Shown one piece after another: positions 34,897 to 48,500 of a DNA stretch of 64,000 nt. Location: contig JACDQD010000103.1 of assembly GCA_019843655.1 (NCBI GenBank), forward strand, positions 6,882,001-6,946,000, in the 5' to 3' direction. Position 1 is the stretch's first letter. Every line of letters starts with the position of its first letter. The notes below the pieces were generated by a model. That model searched no databases, was not told the origin of the DNA, and saw only the letters and a program-made list of their open reading frames with translations. Origin of the DNA: Lethocerus indicus. Its lineage: Eukaryota; Arthropoda; Insecta; Hemiptera; Belostomatidae. Made by a program: the position numbers and the translations under genes.

Positions 34897-35954
34897 CACA
34901 TTTGTAATATAGACAGGATAGGAGTATCATAATATTATATATAGTAAAAAATAAACATTACATACTGATTTAATGATGGTTAAACACAAACAACATAGAC
35001 ATTATTTCAATAAAAATTAATTTACAAAGATATAAAAACCATATTTTTTTTAAATTTTTATATATAATCAATTTATATCATTTTCAGTTATCAAATAAAG
35101 CCTACTCTTATCTTAACAATTGCTTTTTGTTGAATTAATCTGTCATTTCTGTTAAAAAATTGACACCACAACATTAATTATTTGTATTTTTGAACTTGTA
35201 TTCATTCCAGTGTTGAACAATTTTTACTGATTTATATTTACTGAAATATATCTGCAAATTAATTTATGATCCATAATAAACCAATTCCTTCCAAAATTTA
35301 AAACTGCATTGAATGTTTGCACTTATTTAATAAAAATCACTGGAATCGCACATCACAATAGCCATAGCTGTAAAACAAAGTATGCTAAAAATAACTATTA
35401 GTCATAAAATATTAATGTTATAAATGATATATCTAAAATAATTAATGGCAATTTTCCAGCAGTTTATATCACTGGTCATTATTATAAGGGGCAGCAGGCT
35501 TCATTGGGAAGTATAAAGGATTTCATTTAAGTGAATAATTGTTATTTGGGTTCATAAATAATTTAAGAAACTGTATTTGGTTTTTTTGTTATGTTTCGTA
35601 AATGTCATGAAAGGCACATCCTGAAAAACTGTTTTTCATGGGTGATTTCTTGGTCAAAGATTTTTTTCATCACATCATGCAGACTTAGAGATGTCATTGA
35701 GAAGAACAAATGGCACTAAGGTCCTCAAAATGAATCCGGATCACTGAAATGAGAATCCAAAATATGAAAGACTGCAGCCTCCAGCAGTTAAATACTTGAG
35801 TCCAAATGCACTGTAGCTGAAGCAACAAAAGAGATGACGAACACTGCACTATTTACAACACAAAATGAAGGTCAACAATTTGAAGGCTTCTAACTTGAAG
35901 GAACAATATCATTTCAACAAAATCATAGTCCTAGTGAATATCTTGCTTGAATAG
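33630..35954. other. Intergenic region between MOK and kinesin-6 (convergent 3' ends)
   Basis: No supported gene. It should hold the 3' UTRs of both neighbours. A long (TA)n tract lies at 34849-34895. Confidence 0.7.
34849..34895. repeat. (AT)n microsatellite
   Basis: About 23 uninterrupted AT units. A short ORF of alternating Ile-Tyr read through it is spurious. Confidence 0.95.
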
Positions 35955-38900
35955 TTATTTCTTATGGGATCTAAGAACTCTTTTAACAAACGATCCGGGT
36001 GATGACTGTACTGTGTCAATTGTTCTGACCTAAAACAAAAATAAAAAGTATATTAAAATAATTTTAAAAAATCTCATATTCCATAAAAGATTTATTTACA
36101 ACAATTAAAATTCCTGAAAGGAATACGAAAATGGGGCTAGGAAAAATGAGTGATAGATATTTAAAATAAAAAATAATGAATTTCTTACATCTAATAATGA
36201 TTCGTCTCCATAGTCCTTTGTAAAAAGTTTACGACCTGTCCTACAAGACTGGTTGCTAGTTTTTTCTAACGTTGTACTTTCTAACTTTGAAGCTAAAAAA
36301 ATGGTACACATTGTATTTAATAAGTAATTCCAAAATGATATTATATATCAGAGGAGTTCTCTGTCTTATTATAATATAAACACACTGAAGAAAAATTCAA
36401 ATTTAATATTTAACGGATATTTAGATTATAGTGAATCCCTGCTGTAAATTCATTGAAAAGCTGTACACATTTTTTTTGTGTAGTCAAAAAAATAGAATAT
36501 TCCCGTATATACTTAATATATCTTTTATATGAACATAAGAAATAGAAAGTTTGTGCCATGTACTTACATCGAAAATGGTACAGTGGTAAATTATTTTCCT
36601 CCTTCTTTTTTCGTCCTCTTTTTCTAAACACAAGAAATTGACATATTTCATAATAAAATCTAGGTTACAAAAACTATTTATAACTCTTTATCAATTATTT
36701 ACCTGACTGATGTTTTAATTTTTGATGTAACATCAGCATCATCATCATCATCATCGTCATTATCCTGATCTGTATTAATGTCGGAACTAGAGCACTCATT
36801 TTTTGATACTTTGCCCTACAAAGACCAATTTTATTTGTGTGAAGAAAGACTTTGATACTTTATATCTTAATAAACCAAATATACTCCATTAGAAAACAAC
36901 CTTGCATTCATCTTCCATCCACTTGATATTTGATTCCAACGTCTTTATTCTGTAAATCTGAAAATGTATTTAAATAAAAATATAACCGATACAACTGAAA
37001 AATAAATTATTCAATCAAATGTCCTAACCGATTCCATTGTTTTAAGCTTAATTTTTACTTAAACTTAGTATGGATTATTGATTTAATAAATATCTAACTT
37101 CATACATATCAGTTTTTCATACAATCATCTGTCCTCTCTCGCTGGTTTGGTCTTTAACAAGACACGTATGTATAAACAGACAAACAGCACAGTACAAGTG
37201 ACAGTGACAGTGCAGTGAGGATGCCCAAAAAACCTCCAAAGTGACTAACACTGCTACTGAAGGTGGCGAGGAGCCGAAACCGGTCTAGCACAAAACCAAA
37301 CCAGCGAGAGGAGACAGAAACACACTTAATCTACAGTATTCCAACCCCTCACAGACCACAAAACAGGTATTCTACAAATATAACACTTAGTGTCTTGATA
37401 AAATCTTTCAGTGTTGGTTCCACCAATTCATTAGGGAATATACACAAACATGGCTTTTATTGTTAGTTAATTTACTGAAAAAATGCAATATCAAAGAAGT
37501 ATATATTAAGAATTTTACTAACCAGACTTTTGTTTTTATCTTTCAATACATGAACTTCATTTTTATACTTTTCCTGTAAAAAAAATTTGTAAATTAATTA
37601 TTTGGGTAAGTCAACAATTATATGACTGCTTAATTGAAGAAAAAAAACCAGCCACCTTAATTATGGTCAATGTTTGCAAACAATTTAGTACACTTTAATA
37701 CACTTAATTTTCTAATGGTTTAGAGTTGTTAGTTTTTTAATATATTTTGGTAACTTTTACTGATTATGTTACCAACCTTTATCAGTGTGTTAAATATATT
37801 ACTTTAAAATATTACATTTCTATTGTTACTACAAAATTAAATACTGTTTGAAGTTTGTTCTTAAAAAAAGGTATTTCCATAATTAAAACATTCTCCAAAT
37901 TAATTCTCATATAAAAATAATTACTAATAAGCTATATGGCACTTAGTTTAGATCCAATAATTGGCTAAAAAAATTGACTCTAATGATTAACTATACATAC
38001 ACATTCATGTATACGTATTTCTAAACTCCTTTTTTCTTCTGCATATTGTGCGATTAATTTGTCCTTACTTTCATTGTCTTCTTCCAGTTTTCTGCAGGGA
38101 AAAAACTAACAATTAGTAGGTGGGGTTGGAAAATATTCCAATATTAAGGTGTTAATATACTTCTTATGAGGTATTTCAACCAGGTGAAAATACTAACCTC
38201 ATTTCATCAAATTTTACTCTTTGTATCTCCTCAGCTTTCATTGATAATTCTCTTTTCAAGTCATTATTTGTTTGATTACACAATTCCAGATCTAATTTAT
38301 ACGCATTATGCACAAAAAAAATATAAGCATATAAATATAAAAGTTTCAAGCTCTTATACTAGGCACACATATATGTCTAAACAAAATCAAATATACCTTT
38401 CTGTAAAGAATGTAACTTATCATTAAGGTCCTTTAATTGAACTAATGATGATTCTTTGTCATTAAGAGCCATTTCTTCAACCTTTTTCAATTTTTCCTGA
38501 AGTTTAAGAAATTCTCCATCCTTCTCCTGTTTGAAGATAATTTGTTTTAGGGTATGTATAAAATATTCTACAATAGATTTAAAATAGTTATAAACAATAA
38601 AAACATGAGCATTAATAGATACAATAAAAGAACTTATTTCATTAAATTACTGAACACTATATATAGTATGTATAGTACATATTCTGTAAAAATAGAATTT
38701 TCAAAATGAATATGTTCACTTTAAGCTTAATTATATTATCATTAGAAACCTAGACTGTCCCACCTTCATTTCATCTTTTATTAAAACTAAATCTGATTCC
38801 GCTTTCTTCAATTGCTCAATTAACAAATCCTTTTCTGTTTCCAATGAACTTAACCTACTGTTCAATTCTAAAAGTACAGATTTTTCACATGTTTCAGTTT

Positions 38901-41900
38901 CAATATCTTTGTCGATCTCTTTTTTTTCTGACTGTAATTCATCGCATGTTTTCTGTTGGAGGTTATCATCACTGAGAACCTGAAATACACAAATATTTAT
39001 TACACCTACTCGTATTGTTAAAAATGAAAATTCATACTGATTTAGTTATAATACCTTCTCCAGAGAATTAGTTTGATTGGGCTCAACTGAATTCATAGAA
39101 ACACTGAACTTTCTATTTGGTAGTAAAACATGTCGTTCCTCTTCCTCCTCCAGTTTTAAACTATCAAAATTTTTATTTAAGTTTTCATTTTGCGCATCTT
39201 CCTAAAATAAATAATGCAATAAACATAAAAGCTGATTGTTATTTTTGTAAAATTCTATTCATTTTCTTTTTGTAACCAGAGTATGGTGGTCGCAACCTGC
39301 TTTAGGTATACCTTAATATTAGAATTTAGAATAATATATATCTTAGTAACAATTACGTCTGGATATTTCCCAAAGCTAAAATGCAACACAATATAGCAAT
39401 ATTGATTACAAATTAACAAACAATACTATTCAGTTCAATATTTTATTTTTAAAAACAGAAAAAACGGCTTTGTTACATGGTAAGACTACTCCTCATTGAG
39501 TTACCAATGATAAAACTATGTTAATTATTATCAATAAAACTTACCTTCATTGTGCAAATAATCTGTTAGAAGGATTTTATTCTATATATACAATTTAAAA
39601 AAGAAATAAAAAAGACATACATCTTTGTTACATTCCATGTTGGAAATGATGTTGTCCTTCACAGTGATTACTTGCTCAAGATCATATATCTCCGATTGCA
39701 AATTTTCAATTTCACATTCCTGAAAAATTGTACGGAAATGAAATTAAAAAACTGACATGTTGAACTGGTATTTGAATGTTGCCTGGTATTTGAAAATATA
39801 ACTACACCTTATTTAGTAGAAGAGTATTTTTCTGCTCCAGCTGACACTCCATATTATAAATATTCTTCATTAATCCTTCTATTTCATCATGACCTATATC
39901 TAATAAGCCCTCTAGATCCTGATATAAAACAGAAAATCATTTACAGTAAGTTCTCATAATAATAATAATTTATTATACTTTTAGCTAATATTTTAAAATA
40001 CAATTTGACAGATGTAAATATACAGATTGGATGCAATAAAGAAATAAAAAATAAATTCATTTAATAATTTAAAAAATACTGAATGAATTATCCCCTGAAT
40101 TTTTCCTGAATAAATTTTGCATGATGATCTCTACACAAGATATTCATTTTCAGTACCTGAATTTTTGTTTTGTTATCTTCAATTTGCTTTTGGAGACTAT
40201 CTATTACTGTTTTCACAGAGTCTTCTTCTAGATCCTATCAAAGAATAACATTTCAATATAAATATAATTGGTTTTAATAGGGAAAAATAAATGAAGTTTC
40301 CTACGAATATCCTGGGAAATAGTACAATATTCATTAATTTTTGTTTCATTAATGAACTATGCTTGGATTAACCTATAATTCATGGACTAATTTAAGTTAA
40401 ACACCCAGGACTTTTTGTCAAAACTGAGAATAAAATTCAGACTACTAGCAGTTCAATGGTTCAAGACAGGCCTTTAGCCATTCATTAATTTGTATAATTA
40501 CTTGTTTTTGTCAATGAAACAAGTGTTTAATTGAATATTTTTTAGTATAACATTGCTGCAATTACCTGCACTAACTTTTCGAAATGTACTCTACTCCTCC
40601 TCTCTTTAGTTTGAAATACTGCCAGTTGACACTCCAAACTAACAGTTTTCTTTTGAAGGTATTTGTTGGACTCAGTAAGCTCTATCACTTTTTCTTTAGT
40701 CTCAGATAGTTCCTGCTCCAATTCGTTTATTTGTTGCATATAATTTACCTTCATATCCATCTATAAAAAATTGTTTATATTTAATATAAAAAGTATTTAA
40801 AGTAAAACTACAAAAAATTAAAGTTATAATGACCTATCAAAAAAACAAAATTAAAATCCTCTAACCATTTCAACTAGATTTACTTTCTGTGTAATTGTGT
40901 CAGTGGCCGATATGCACAGTTGTGATATGTAGCGAGTGCTTATTTCTCTGTACATTAATTAATAATTTATTATTTTCATTCTATTAAGAAAACAATAAGA
41001 AAAGGTAAAACACAAATTTCCAATAATATTGAATTTGCTACTAACCACAACTGAATCATCTAAATCAACTTCTGTTCTTCTTCTTTTACCTAATCCTCTG
41101 AAAATGTTTGTTGTGTATTCATTGTAAGCAGCAGCCAACTGTTGTCTGAAAGTAGAATTGTGCTACAGAATTTTAATAAGCATGGACAATAATAATAATA
41201 ATACCGCAGATTTCGTGCATTCCTGTCTCCACTCGCTGGTTTAATGTTTTGCTAGACCGATTTCGGCTCCTTGCCACCTTCAGGTGTTAGTCAGTTTGGA
41301 TGCTTTTAGGCATCCTCACTGCACTTTCACTGTCACTTGTACTAGTAGAAGTCAAACCTATCTGGTATTGTGTACTTACGATCATAAAAGTTTTCCTGTT
41401 GATTGAAAATGTATTGGAAAAAGTTACTTTTAGTAAATTAGTTTATCAGAGCAAGCGCACCCAACGAGTTAGGTTAGTTCTTTGATATTTAATATTATAT
41501 TAAACATATAATATTAAAAATATTTATTTGATAAATGAAATATTTAGAATGAAACTCATACTTATGCTCAGTTTCCATTTCAGCAATTATTTCTTTAAAC
41601 CCTGAACACAATTTAGTACGTATCTTTTCTTCAGATATTGCCCTTTCTGCCTTTTCATTTTCTATTTGACTACGGAGAGATTCTACAAGTAGTGTTAAAT
41701 CTTGTATCTGAAAATTGGTAAAATAACATTACTGAACTGAAGCTGTAGTAACAGTCCCAGTTTCAACATTCATTTCTGGGGCAAGTGTAACTTCAACATT
41801 ATTTCTTAACACAATTTTCAGCAAACAATAAAAAATAAGCAGTACTTTCATAATTAATAATCGGTTACTTACAGCCTGAGTTTCATTTGAAGTGCTATTG

Positions 41901-44900
41901 ATACAATCAGATGACTTTTTATTCAGAACTTCACTTGGACCTTAACAGATAAAAATTAAAGACAATATATATTAAATATTTTCAATAATCTGGTAAGAAT
42001 AAATAATATTAATTAATATTAATAATGAATGTGCATAAACTTAAATTTTTTCAAAATTTTATTCTTGAATGTAATATTAATTATTCACTAAATGTATAAT
42101 ACAAAATTCATGATGACAATTCTAAAAATAATAAAACTAGTCAGCCAAAAGGACATCATAATCTTGATGTATTGTTGAGTATAACAGAATCATATCGAAA
42201 TAAAGTTATTCCAGTCCTCTTCTAAATAAGAAAACATACTTTCCTGAGACGGTTCCCACTGAATACTGAAATTATTTCGTGTGGCATAAGAAGTTAAAAA
42301 TCTTGATTTTCTCCTTGAATAATGTTTAGGTTGTGAACGCTGTACTTCAATCTCACATGCTATTGCCGAAGATTTTAAGACCTGTAAGGTTTCATTAAGA
42401 AGTCCGGTATATTGACTGATATTAACAATCATTATCATTTCTTCCTGTCCCATTAGTGCCCTCTGGAAGACCTGAGTCAGCTTAGAATCTCTAAAGGGTA
42501 CAATTTGTTTCTCTCTTCTTTTTTGGTTTTCCCTAAAGTAACAGATAGAAATAAATTGATGTAAACTATTTATTCAACGTACAATTTAAATTGACCAAAA
42601 GCTACAAAAAGTACCCAAATAACTCTGTTCGATTATCAATGTAAAGTGAAGTACAATTAATGTAACTGTTACTATTAACATCCCTATTATCTACAAAATA
42701 GAAGACCCAATAAAAGTCTAGAGACAACACATGAAGAGTCAGTTTGCACTTCAACATTCAGTTTGCAGAAACTAATATTTATTTGTTTATAAACTAAAAT
42801 TAGTTAGCTATAATGTTAAAAGTTGATGCGCTTTAATTACCTGATTATTTTAAAACATCTATTCAGAACCAAATGAGAAGTATTAATATTTTGGCACTCT
42901 TTCAACCTTCCACCTTCATTTTGAGCTTTTTTCTGTCGTTCTGTACCAGCCAGGTCACAAAATGAAAAGCTAAACACAATAATTTAAAATTGATGCAGTT
43001 CTTTACATTGTAAGTCTTACATTTTTTATGAGAAACTCTATAAAATGACTATTTTTAATTATATGTATTTATAATTTTTTATCAGAAACTAGAATCCATT
43101 TAGAGACCACTGAACAACAATCTTTGTTACCTGCTAACAGAAACTGATTTATCCGGGTATCTTTTTAGTAGTTTAATTGTAAATATGGCATGTGATCGGC
43201 TGGAACATTTATTTAAGAGAGTTGAGGATATGTGTAGATTATTTTTCCCAAACATGAATACTTTATAAGCTTCAGAACCTGACAAAACATTCACAAGTTG
43301 AAGGCCTGAAAAAATACAATATTTCTATTTGAATGAAATAATACACATTTTATTTAGCATATATAACATTTCACAAGTAAAATTTCTATGCTTTATAAAG
43401 AGGGATTTCAACCATAATAACTTGTTTGTATTAATGCCACAGTATGTATGAAATTGTGTGGCACTATTGGTAAACTGTTCATACTTTTGGTCTGGGACTA
43501 GCACACAACTATGTTAACTCCACTTGAGAAATGGGAATTAGGACTGTTAATTAATAGAAAAAATTATATAAAATTACCTTTAATGTAAATATTTTTATCA
43601 GAATCATAAGCCAAAGGAAGAGCCTTGCGAGTCATATTAATATCTAGAAGATCATATATAAGTTCGTTGTATATCTCAAAAAATGAAACCCAAACAGAAC
43701 ATAGAACATCATCTTCAATTTTGGCAATACACATATCATTTAGTCTTTCTTCCATTTCTTGATATGTAATATCACCTAAAATAAAAATGGCATGATAAAA
43801 GAGATTTTCCTTTCCTAAAATTTCAGAACACATATTAGATATTTTTTAAACCTAGTAAAGCACTTACAGACAGATGAATAGATTGTTTTGAATTTTCTAT
43901 ATGCCAATCTACATTTTTTTGGTTTTTTAACCATATAACTTTATAATGTTAATATGATTAAAATACAGTTAATAGTATGATGTCCGAAGGCATCAAGTAA
44001 TAAAAGATTGATTTACCAATCATTAACAGGGTGAAAAGATTAAAAGAAGTTACATGTCATAGTGCACTTTTTAAAAAGGTTTATGCATGGATTCACAATT
44101 TAATGATACCTGATTTATGTATCAGTGATGTGATTTATGTGGGTAATTCACACTTACCCAAAGAATCATTGATACTAGTAATTGTTGTCTTGGACCCCTT
44201 ACATAAATTCTACAAAGAAAAATCAAACATTTATAAACTGAAATTGGTTACTGTTTAACTTACAAGAAATATGTTAAGAATAAATTAACCGAAATGAAAA
44301 AATGAATGACATAATTTCATGAAATATAAAATAATAGTAGTATAATATCTTACATATGACTTTTGTTCAAATGCCGTAAAGAGCTTCGATTTATTTTCTT
44401 TTACTTTCGCTAGAGCGGTTTTTGAAAGAAGTGTTACACACTGAACTTGATCAGGATAAAGTTCATGCGAATTATCCATTTTGTCATCTATGCTTCTAAA
44501 AAGCATAACTAGCGCTCTAGGAATAATACCTGGGTTGGATCCTGTGCCTGGAAATTGTGAACTCTATTTATACACTACAGAAAAATTCATGTAAAAAATG
44601 AATTTTTTTTATGTGAAATCATTTGATTATGAATATGGCGAATTGAACATTTGATCAATAATAGAAGCACAACTGAATTTTAGAATAATACTTGGAACTG
44701 ATGGTTGAAAAATTAAAATATTAATATTGCACTATTATGACCAGTGAACTTTATTTATCAGTACATTTTTGTTAAATATTCCTACAATATGTATTTACAG
44801 ATAACAAATTACAGGTATGTGAAACATGCTAATGAATAAAAATATATTATTTTTTCTAGTCAATGGACTTACAATATACCTTGAAAAAGCTTACCTTGAA

Positions 44901-45540
44901 TAGTGAATGTTTTTCCAGAACTCGTGGCACCGTATGAAAACAGTAAACAATTATTACCAGATAAAAAACTTGCACAACTGTCTGAAACGGCGGCATTAAA
45001 CACTTCGGACTGATCTGTTTCTGGTTCAAACACTCTGGTAAAAGTATAGCTGGACAAATGAACAGTACAAATGTTTTGATTTAAAACTGACAACATCAAC
45101 AATAGGATATAAAACAGTATTTTTCTAATAACAGGGTAAGATTATTTCTTATTAAATGGGTAACAAAAAATGAAGAAAAACAAACACATACTTGCTAACT
45201 TGAGGTTTTCCTTTGTGAACTCCATTGGGAGGTAAACTATATGTACAAATTGATTTACTATCTTTTACAATAAAATTTTTTTCCTGGAAATAAATGCTAT
45301 TATAATATGAGAAATTAATACAATTGATGTAAACATACATGTATTGACAAAAACTATACTTACATCACACAAATTATTGCCAGCTAATGGTTTGACCCTT
45401 AAATATACTTTAATTGTTTCCTTACAGGAAGTACTTGTTGTATTGGAAAAATTAAATCTTTTAATAACACTTGGATTAATGTTCCTGTAGTTGAGGAAGC
45501 TTTTTTCCCTTGCAACCAGGAATGAGCCTGCTTCATTCAT
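35955..45540 (-). CDS. Kinesin-6 motor protein, KIF20A/KIF20B-like
   Basis: Minus-strand exons: 45364-45540, 45192-45283, 44895-45049, 44354-44547, 44158-44209, 43578-43775, 43131-43305, 42841-42969, 42240-42532, 41873-41940, 41562-41707, 41046-41145, 40866-40947, 40566-40760, 40157-40234, 39808-39918, 39621-39719, 39055-39201, 38764-38979, 38397-38526, 38198-38291, 38001-38091, 37523-37573, 36901-36957, 36703-36815, 36568-36623, 36189-36292, 35955-36029; about 1160 aa. Motor motifs: P-loop GATSSGKT (130-137), NKCSSRSH (switch I), DLAGTE (switch II). An insert of about 70 residues before VSFFEIYNELIYDLLD is the kinesin-6 hallmark; the long coiled-coil tail favours KIF20 over KIF23. These motors act in the spindle midzone and cytokinesis. 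An acceptor (TTGCAG) two bases before the ATG implies a non-coding first exon. The exon 12/13 joint does not hold frame with the best splice sites. The tail includes an Asp run encoded by a GAT repeat (about 36735-36760). Confidence 0.87.
37129..37373. mobile_element. Inverted-repeat element without satellite, copy 3 (in kinesin intron)
   Basis: A shortened left end (CTGTCCTCTCTCGCTGGTTT, 37130-37149) and a fuller right arm, inverted, ending ...GAGAGGAGACAGAAACACAC, then a TATTCCAACCCCTCACAGACC tail near 37340-37361. The right arm extends the family terminus to about GGTCTGTGAGGGGTTGGAATA on the minus strand, which matches the left end of copy 2. No satellite monomer is present. It lies in the kinesin intron 36958-37522. 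Confidence 0.7.
41205..41478. mobile_element. Inverted-repeat element, single left arm, copy 4 (in kinesin intron)
   Basis: One arm only: CTGTCTCCACTCGCTGG, TTTTGCTAGACCGATTTCGG, GCCACCTTCAGGTG, then ACGATCATAAAAGTTTTCC and a remnant of the satellite junction (TTTATCAGAGCAAGCGCACC, about 41441-41460). It lies in the kinesin intron 41146-41561. Confidence 0.7.
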
Positions 45541-48500
45541 GTCTGCAATTGCAATGAAAAGGACAATCTTCAGTTCTCTATAATTAATATATCAAAATGT
45601 CGTTTTGTTTACAAGAAACAACGTATGTGACTGGCTGTGTCCTATACTGGACCATGATATTATAATACGTAAAAATACATAAAGACTTGGTTAAATTCAA
45701 ATATTCTTGGAGTTTACTCGACATGACATCAATATCTGGCATTTGATTATTATCTCACACAAATTGGAGATACACATTACTTGAATGGTATTATCTTATC
45801 ACACAATTACAAAATGTCATTTGAATTGTCGGTTCTCATATGATTTTTTGTGAAAAGTAAATTCTTCTCTTCTGGTAAATGATATACCAATCGGGAAAAA
45901 TGTTAAACTAAAATTCAAAATTAATAGGAAAAGTAGAAAATAGAAAACTAAAACCTAAATACAACGTACCTTAAATACCACAGTCCAAACCATATATTTC
46001 TAATAGGTCAACTAACGTACGAGCGAACGCGCCTTAATTTAAGGGCTACCAACAATAAAAAGTGACTGTATTTTTCCCCGAGATCTATTGTTTACTAGCT
46101 GTAAATTATTTATCAAATTTATACAGTTACGAAAACCTAACATTAAATATTAATCCGATTGATTAATTAATCCTTCTATTTATGTTTCTAAAACAGTAAA
46201 GAAGTTCAATAATTTTTGGGCTTTCGAAAACTTTAAAGGACTTTTACTTCATACGACTGAAAACAAAGATGGACATTTAAACGCAATGTGTCCGTTTTCT
46301 CTTTATCCAATGGATTGCTCTGAAATTAAAACTTCTTCTTTCAAAATAACAAATCCTTGTAAAGCGCAAAAGGGCCAACACTTTAAAAATAAAGCTAACA
46401 AATCTTTGTAATTATCTTTGTCACTGTTTATATGTATAAAAACATGTATAATTATTTTTCAATATATAATAAGTAATTTGTAATTTTACCCAATATGTAA
46501 TAATATTATACAGATTTATTGTTATATTATTACCTCAACTTGAAGTCCTCAAGTCCCTTGATGCAACCATCTGTTTCATCGTTAGAAACTCTATCCCCTA
46601 CTATCAAACCTTTCAAAATAACTAATGATCGTAAACATTTACATTTACTTTTCATTGAGCACAGTTGAAGCCAAAATAATTTATTTTGTAATTTAATTAT
46701 TAATTGTATATTTGTAGTGTATGAAGAAGTACATACTTACATATTTATTTCAAAAACTATATGCCGGGAATTTGTTTAGTAATGTTATCAGATATTAATT
46801 TGTAATGAGAACATTAATATAAATCTCCTACAGTTTTACGTTATGCATAACAGATAAATACAGTAATTTCAATATTATTATTGGAAGTAAGAAGTTATCT
46901 TGGTTTAGATAACCAAAAATTAAAACTAATAATTAGGTCTTACTGTTAAATAATGAGCTTATTAACCATCTCAAAATGAAAAAATCAGTCATGCCTTTCA
47001 AGTCATGTTTTTGTACATTACGTATAACAGATTTGTCCAATCATATTACTGGTTGCAAATTTAGTCATGAATGAAACTGGCAGTAGACTATGCGATAAGT
47101 GAAACTGTACATTTTAAAGTACAATATACTAATATTCAGTATTCTTTAAGACATGTCAGTAACATTAAATGTTAACTGAACTGGCACAAGTATTTTGACT
47201 TTAGGTTGGGTTTCTACCCATAAGTAAATTTCATGAACAATGTAAACTTTGAATTAGTTGATTTAAAGCAGAAAAAGAGAGCCATTGTACAGGAAACTAC
47301 GATGGGTGTATATATTAAATTATGGGGCAGACCTTACAATAGAAATAAACAGGAATATGATCCTCATTTTTTTCCTTAAATTGTAATTTTTTAAAAAGGA
47401 ACAAAGGCAATATAATTAATTGAAACAATAGCCTTGTTATGGTGGATTGATCACAACTGAGTCCATGATTACTAAAGTTATATAGGAATATTTGGATAAT
47501 GTATGAACTGGAAAACACTTCCAGAAGTGCAGATATGTTGAAGAAATGTGGAAGAATATTACAGAATGTTGTCAAAATTATTTGACCCATACTAGCCATA
47601 TAAATTTAATCTGTTTTCTAAAGATTAACAGTCAGGTGAAATATAGTTTTTTCAACTCCCAGAATCCTGAAAATCAGCTTTTTCCTTAATAATCAAATCA
47701 AGTAAAATTGATCAATCCAATGTTCAAACAAGACTGGAGATTGATTATTTTTCATATTAATTAATTTACATTATGCATTAGTACAAAGTGGAACTAACCA
47801 GACTATATTATAATAAATAAAACTGTCTGTACATTCTTCCAGTTAAGGTTTAATTGTAATAAACATCGTAATTTTTCTTGTACTAGTTCCAATAACAACA
47901 CTAACAAGATTAATTAACTTTAAACAATTCTACATACTCCTGCATTCTTCTGACTGTAGGGAGAAGAATACTAACATTATTTAAATAAAAAAATATATTT
48001 GATATAAAGCCACTTCATATATTGACAATTATCTTTAAAATGTTGAATCTTTAAATGTCTACTACTAAATTTCCACTGTTCCTAAAAAATAACATTCTTG
48101 AGCCTCTTTTGGAGGAGAAAACAAAATTAACTGTATTTTCTTCATTACTACCATTCAGGAAACTGACAGTTCCTGACCAATTTCCAGCTCATATGAGTAC
48201 ATTACTTAAGTCATGAAGCAAAGCAATACTTCTTTTAAAGTAGTAAATATGCAATCAATTCCTATGTCATATTTTAAATATCATTATGGTTTACAAAAGC
48301 ATTTTTTAATTTTATTATTTCTATCAGTTTATACATACAGTTTGGATGCAATTCAAATGTTTCCTATTAGCTTAACATGTAAAAAATATGTGTTATAGGA
48401 TTTGAATTTAAAGAAAACAGGAAATATTCAATTAACTAAAACTGAGATTTGAAAGATGGCTTATAATTTAAAAATATCTGAAATCCTGAAACCTTTCTAA

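Noticed and set aside
34710..34901. ORF with Ile-Tyr repeats
   Set aside because: Translation of an AT microsatellite.
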